A stretch of 64,000 nt of DNA, from positions 52,848,496-52,912,495 of the forward strand of contig CM026395.1 of the NCBI GenBank assembly GCA_014843695.1. The letters are read 5' to 3'. The notes under the pieces were generated by a model. The model saw only the letters and a program-made list of their open reading frames with translations, had not been told where the DNA came from and did no database searches. The first letter of the stretch is position 1; each line of letters begins with the position of its first letter. A program made the position numbers and the translations under genes. Below, piece by piece: positions 58,917 through 64,000 of this stretch. The DNA is from Archivesica marissinica. Lineage: Eukaryota > Mollusca > Bivalvia > Venerida > Vesicomyidae.

Positions 58917-59156
58917 TTAACCCTTTCCCTCATAGAAGCACCTCTTGATGCCATTACCAATACGACATACATTGACAATGTAGTAGTCAAACCAATGTTC
59001 ATAATTAAGGCCAGAATCTCATGTAGTCCCAGTAATATCTATGGAGGTGGAAAAGATATGGCGGCTACTTATCCACTGCATGATAGCTAAATGGCTGTCG
59101 TTTGCATGGAGATATAATAGTATATTAACCTAAATCTCTATGAAGGAAAGGGTTAA
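58917..59156 (+). mobile_element. TTAA MITE family 4, complete; source-type copy of the 66-bp unit
   Basis: TTAA (58917-58920) then CCCTTTCCCTCATAGA; the right end is TCTATGAAGGAAAGGG then TTAA (59153-59156), about 16-bp inverted repeats with one mismatch. The last 66 bp match the unit of the array at 6984-7575 with one substitution (TTTGCATGG for TTTGTATGG). Here that segment is single-copy. Confidence 0.9.
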
Positions 59157-59404
59157 TGTAGGGGGGTCTGTGGTCTCCCAAACAAATTCGAAAGTCAATA
59201 TCGCAATATCGTCGTAGTGGCATTCTGTGGCATTTACATGCATGCTTTGACGAGAACAAACGTATTTTAAGCTGTTTTGCTATGCTGAAAAGTAAAATAA
59301 AATTTACATAAGAAATTCGGTCTTATTTTCATATTTGATCGGTTAGCAGCACATCATACATCTCCACCCCATTAATATTCTGTTTTCAATGCATATTTCG
59401 CATT
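59157..59404. other. Short unassigned interval
   Basis: No recognised feature between the MITE and the 30-bp array. Confidence 0.5.
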
Positions 59405-59640
59405 TTCAATAGTCAGACATATTCCAGTAGACACAATAGTTGGGCATATTCCAGGAGAAACAATAGTTGGGCATATTCCAGTAAACACAATTGTCGGGCA
59501 TATTCCAGGAGAAACAATAGTTGGGCATATTCCAGTAAACACAATAGTCGGGCATATTCCAGTAAACACAATAGTCGGGAATATTCCAGTAGACACAATA
59601 GTCGGGCATATTCCAGGAGAAACAATAGTCAGGCAGGCAC
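59405..59640. repeat. 30-bp minisatellite, second array of the 57-kb unit, about 7-8 copies
   Basis: Units are GGGCATATTCCAG(G/T) followed by AGAAACAATAGTT or AAACACAATAGTC. They have a higher share of CCAGTA forms than the larger array. Confidence 0.95.
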
Positions 59641-59769
59641 AGATATTAATATCAAAAATAATCTGCTACAAATAAAACATAAATACACATTTACGATTAT
59701 TAATTGGTATACAAATTTTGTAATTTTCGATACACAATTAAGTCGGGCATTTCCCCTTATCAATGTCTT

Positions 59770-60865
59770 TGCTCCATACACAAGTCTAGCATTGCTCCAT
59801 ACACTAGTCTAACATTGTTCCATATACAAGTCTAGCATTGTTCCATACACATGTCTAGCATTGTTCCATACACAAGTCTAGCATTGTTCCATACACTAGT
59901 CTAGCATTGTTCCATACACAGTCTAGCATTGTTCCATACACAAGTCTAGCATTGTTCCATACACAGTCTAGCATTGTTCCATACACTAGTCTAGCATTGT
60001 TCCATACACAGTCTAGCATTGCTCCATACACAGTCTAGCATTGCTCCATACACAGTCTATCATTGCTCCATACACAGTCTAGCATTGCTCCATACACAAG
60101 TCTAACATTGCTCCATACACTAGTCTAGCATTGTTCCATACACAAGTCTAGCATTGCTCCATACACAGTCTAGCATTGCTCCATACACATGTCTAGCATT
60201 ACTCCATACACAGTCTAGCATTGCTCCATACACAGTCTAGCATTGCTCCATACACAGTCTAGCATTGTTCCATATACAGTCTAGCATTGTTCCATACACA
60301 GTCTAGCATTGCTCCATACACAGTCTAGCATTGCTCCATATACAGTCTAGCATTGCTCCATACACAGTCTAGCATTGCTCCATACACAGTCTAGCATTGC
60401 TCCATATACAGTAGTCTAGCATTGCTCCATATACAGTAGTCTAGCATTGCTCCATATACAGTAGTCTAGCATTGTTCCATACACAGTCTAGCATTGTTCC
60501 ATATATAGTCTAACATTGCTCCATATACAGTCTAGCATTGCTCCATACACTAGTCTAGCATTGTTCCATACACATGTCTAGCATTGCTCCATACACAGTC
60601 TAGCATTGCTCCATACAGTCTAGCATTGCTCCATACACAGTCTAGCATTACTCCATACACAGTCTAGCATTGCTCCATACACAGTCTAGCATTGCTCCAT
60701 ACACAGTCTAGCATTGCTCCATACAGTCTAGCATTGCTCCATACACAGTCTAGCATTACTCCATACACAGTCTAGCATTGCTCCATACACAGTCTAGCAT
60801 TGCTCCATACACAGTCTAGTATTGCTCCATACACAGTCTAGTATTGCTCCATACACAGTCTAGTA
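59770..60865. repeat. ~22-bp minisatellite, about 49 copies
   Basis: The unit is TCTAGCATTGCTCCATACAC plus AG, with length variants (ACAAG, ACTAG, ACATG, ATACAGTAG). It ends at TATTGGATAACCC and resumes as a related 23-bp array after about 265 bp of unique sequence. Confidence 0.96.
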
Positions 60866-61134
60866 TTGGATAACCCAGTGATATTTATGCAACAACATAC
60901 ATGTATATTATTGATGTACAATGATTGATGACAGTAATTGGTTACCATAACAATTATGTCTCTCACATATAATGGATGAAGATTATTACTAATATTTAAA
61001 GTACATTGTTTGGGCTATTCTATTATTTCATCCTTAAAATACGATCACATGAAAATGATAAGATCACATGAAAATGGACAATGATACAACATTACGAAGC
61101 AGCTAAATGGACTACACAACGCTTCCTGCATATA

Positions 61135-64000
61135 TCATACACATGTCCTGCATTGTTCCATATACATGTCCTGCATTGTTCCATACACATGTCCTGCATT
61201 GCTCCATATACATGTCCTGCATTGTTCCATATACATGTCCTGCATTGTTCCATATACATGTCCTGCATTGTTCCATACACATGTCCTGCATTGTTCCATA
61301 CACATGTCCTGCATTGTTCCATATACATGTCCTGCATTGTTCCATACACATGACCTGCATTGTTCCTTATACATGTCCTGCATTGTTCCATACACATTAC
61401 CTGCATTGTTCCTTATACATGTCCTGCATTGTTCCATATACATGTCCTGCATTGTTCCATATACATGTCCTGCATTGTTCCATATATATGACCTACATTG
61501 TTCCATACACATGTCCTACATTGTTCCATACACATTACCTGCATTGTTCCTTATACATGTCCTGCATTGTTCCATATACATGTCCTGCATTGTTCCATAT
61601 ACATGTCCTACATTGTTCCATACGCATGCCCTACATTGTTCCATACACATGTCCTGCATTGTTCCATACACATGTCCTGCATTGTTCCATACACATGACC
61701 TGCATTGTTCCTTATACACATGTCCTACATTGTTCCATATACATGACCTGCATTGTTCCATACACATGTCCTGCATTGTTCCTTATACATGTCCTACATT
61801 GTTCCATACACATGTCCTGCATTGTTTCTTATACATGTCCTACATTGTTCCATACACATTACCTGCATTGTTCCTTATACATGTCCTACATTGTTCCATA
61901 TACATGACCTGCATTGTTCCATACACATGTCCTGCATTGTTCCATACACATGACCTGCATTGCTCAGTATACATGTCTAGCTTTGCTCAGTATACATGTC
62001 TAGCTTTGCTCTGTATACATGTCTAGCTTTGCTCAGTATACATGTCTAGCTTTGCTCTGTATACATGTCTAGTTGTCTAGTTTTGCTCTGTATACATGTC
62101 CTGCATTGTACCATATACATGTCTAGCATTGCTCCATACATATGTCTAGCATTGCTCCATATACATGTCTAGCATTACTCCATATACATGTCTAGCATTA
62201 CTCCATACATATGTCTAGCATTGCTCCATACACATATCTAGCATTACTCCATATACATGTCTAGCATTGCTCCATACACATGTCTAGCATTGCTCCATAT
62301 ACCTATCTAGCATTACTCCATACACAGTCTAGCATTGCTCCATACACATACCTAGCATTACTCCATACATATGTCTAGCATTGCTCCATATACATGTCTA
62401 GCATTACTCCATACATATGTCTAGCATTGCTCCATATACATATCTAGCATTGTTCCATACATATGTCTAGCATTGCTCCATATACATATCTAGCATTGTT
62501 CCATATACATATCTAGCATTGTTCCATACATATGTCTAGCATTGCTCCATATAAATGCATAGCATTGCCCCATACATATGTCTAGCATTGCTCCATATAC
62601 ATATCTAGCATTGTTCCATATACATGCATAGCATTGCTCCATATACATGCATAGCATTGCCCCATACATATGTCTAGCATTGCTCCATATACATATCTAG
62701 CATTGCTCCATATACATGCATAGCATTGCCCCATACATATGTCTAGCATTGCTCCATATACATATCTAGCATTGTTCCATACATATGTCTAGCATTGCTC
62801 CATATACATGCATAGCATTGTTCCATCTACATGCATAGCATTGTTCCATATACATGTCTAGCATTGCTCCATACACATGTCTAGCATTGCTCCATATACA
62901 TATCTAGCATTGCTCCATATACATGTCTAGCATTGCTCCATACACAATCATAGCATTACTCCATACATATGTCTAGCATTGCTCCATATACATGCATAGC
63001 ATTGCTCCATACATATGTCTAGCATTGCTCCATATACATGCATAGCATTGCTCCATACATATGTCTAGCATTGTTCCATATACATGTCTAGCATTGTTTC
63101 ATATACATGCATAGCATTGTTCCATATACATGTCTAGCATTGCTCCATACATAAGTCTAGCATTGTTCCATATACATATCTAGCATTGCTCCATATACAT
63201 ATCTAGCATTGTTCCATATACATGTCTAGCATTGCTCCATACATATGTCTAGCATTGCTCCATATACATGTCTAGCATTGTTCCATACCCAGTCTAGCAT
63301 TGTTCCATACACAAGTCTAGCATTGCTCCATACACAGTATAGCATTGCTCCATATACATGCATAGCATTGTTCCATATACATATCTAGCATTGTTCCATA
63401 TACATGCATAGCATTGTTCCATATACATGCATAGCATTGTTCCATATACATGCATAGCATTGTTCCATATACATGCATAGCATTGTTCCATATACATGTC
63501 TAGCATTGCCCCATACACAAGTCTAGCATTGTTCCATATACATATCTAGCATTGCTCCATACACTAGTCTAGCATTGCTCCATACACAAGTCTAGCATTG
63601 CTCCATACACTAGTCTAGCATTGTTCCATATACATATCTAGCATTGTTCCATATACATGTCTAGCATTGTTCCATATACATGTCTAGCATTGCTCCATAT
63701 ACATGCATAGCATTGTTCCATATACATGTATAGCATTGTTCCATATACATATCTAGCATTGTTCCATATACATGTCTAGCATTGTTCCATATACATGCAT
63801 AGCATTGTTCCATATACATATCTAGCATTGTTCCATATACATGTCTAGCATTGCTCCATATACATGTCTAGCATTGTTCCATCTACATGTCTAGCATTGT
63901 TCCATATACATGTCTAGCATTGCTCCATATACATGCATAGCATTGCTCCATATACATGTCTAGCATTGCTCCATATACATGCATAGCATTATTCCATATA
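61135..64000. repeat. ~23-bp minisatellite, more than 120 copies, continues past the window
   Basis: The first block (to about 61965) uses CCTGCATTGTTCCATACACA plus TGT. A short transition has CTAGCTTTGCTC(A/T)GTATAC. The rest uses TCTAGCATTGCTCCATATAC plus ATG or ATA. These are subfamilies of the unit at 59770-60865. Long frames come from stop-free units. Confidence 0.96.

Noticed and set aside
61081..64000. Telomeric or centromeric identity of the terminal arrays
   Set aside because: No TTAGGG-type repeat, and the units are ordinary minisatellites; centromere function cannot be judged from sequence alone.

Overview
The window looks like an invertebrate animal nuclear scaffold, most likely a mollusc and probably a bivalve. 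The grounds are a spliced GLIS2-type zinc-finger gene with introns, several tRNA-derived SINE families, non-LTR reverse transcriptase fragments, TTAA-flanked MITEs, and dispersed repeats (8.3-8.9 kb and 58.1 kb) of kinds I recall from bivalve genomes. The organism call is inference. There is a 1,000-base N gap at 38108-39107.

The only convincing host gene is on the plus strand between 17422 and 29153. Six exons (17422-17496, 17708-17831, 21488-21723, 23046-23278, 26827-26945, 28453-29153) join in compatible phases into 495 codons plus a stop. They encode five C2H2 fingers and a PxDLS co-repressor motif. Its introns are filled with minisatellites, SINEs and a reverse transcriptase fragment. 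The fourth exon is unusual: both its acceptor edge and its donor edge have been tandemly duplicated into the flanking introns.

Layout: 0-7.6 kb holds a diverged ~150-bp repeat broken by a LINE fragment, a foldback-like element with long inverted arms, LINE and SINE pieces, and a 66-bp array. 7.6-11.3 kb is a SINE/MITE field. 11.3-14.5 kb is two abutting arrays (37 and 19 bp). 14.6-17.3 kb is SINEs and a nested MITE. 17.4-29.2 kb is the gene. 29.2-33.4 kb is SINEs, MITEs and short arrays. 33.4-40.3 kb is a 64/58-bp array, the gap, then a 10-bp array. 40.5-45.3 kb is a SINE-like element and a 30-bp array. 45.3-53.6 kb is a very large 21-bp array with higher-order structure. 53.7-64 kb is MITEs and further arrays of 22, 24, 30, 22 and 23 bp, the last running off the end.

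Roughly half of the determined sequence is tandem repeat, in more than twenty separate arrays with mostly unrelated units. The most interesting link is that the 66-bp array at 6984-7575 is the terminal 66 bp of a TTAA-flanked MITE whose single copy lies at 58917-59156. A second, unrelated MITE at 32383-32655 carries a fresh two-copy duplication of its own end. This suggests MITE termini act as seeds for minisatellites here. Most long open reading frames in the window are artefacts of stop-free repeat units.
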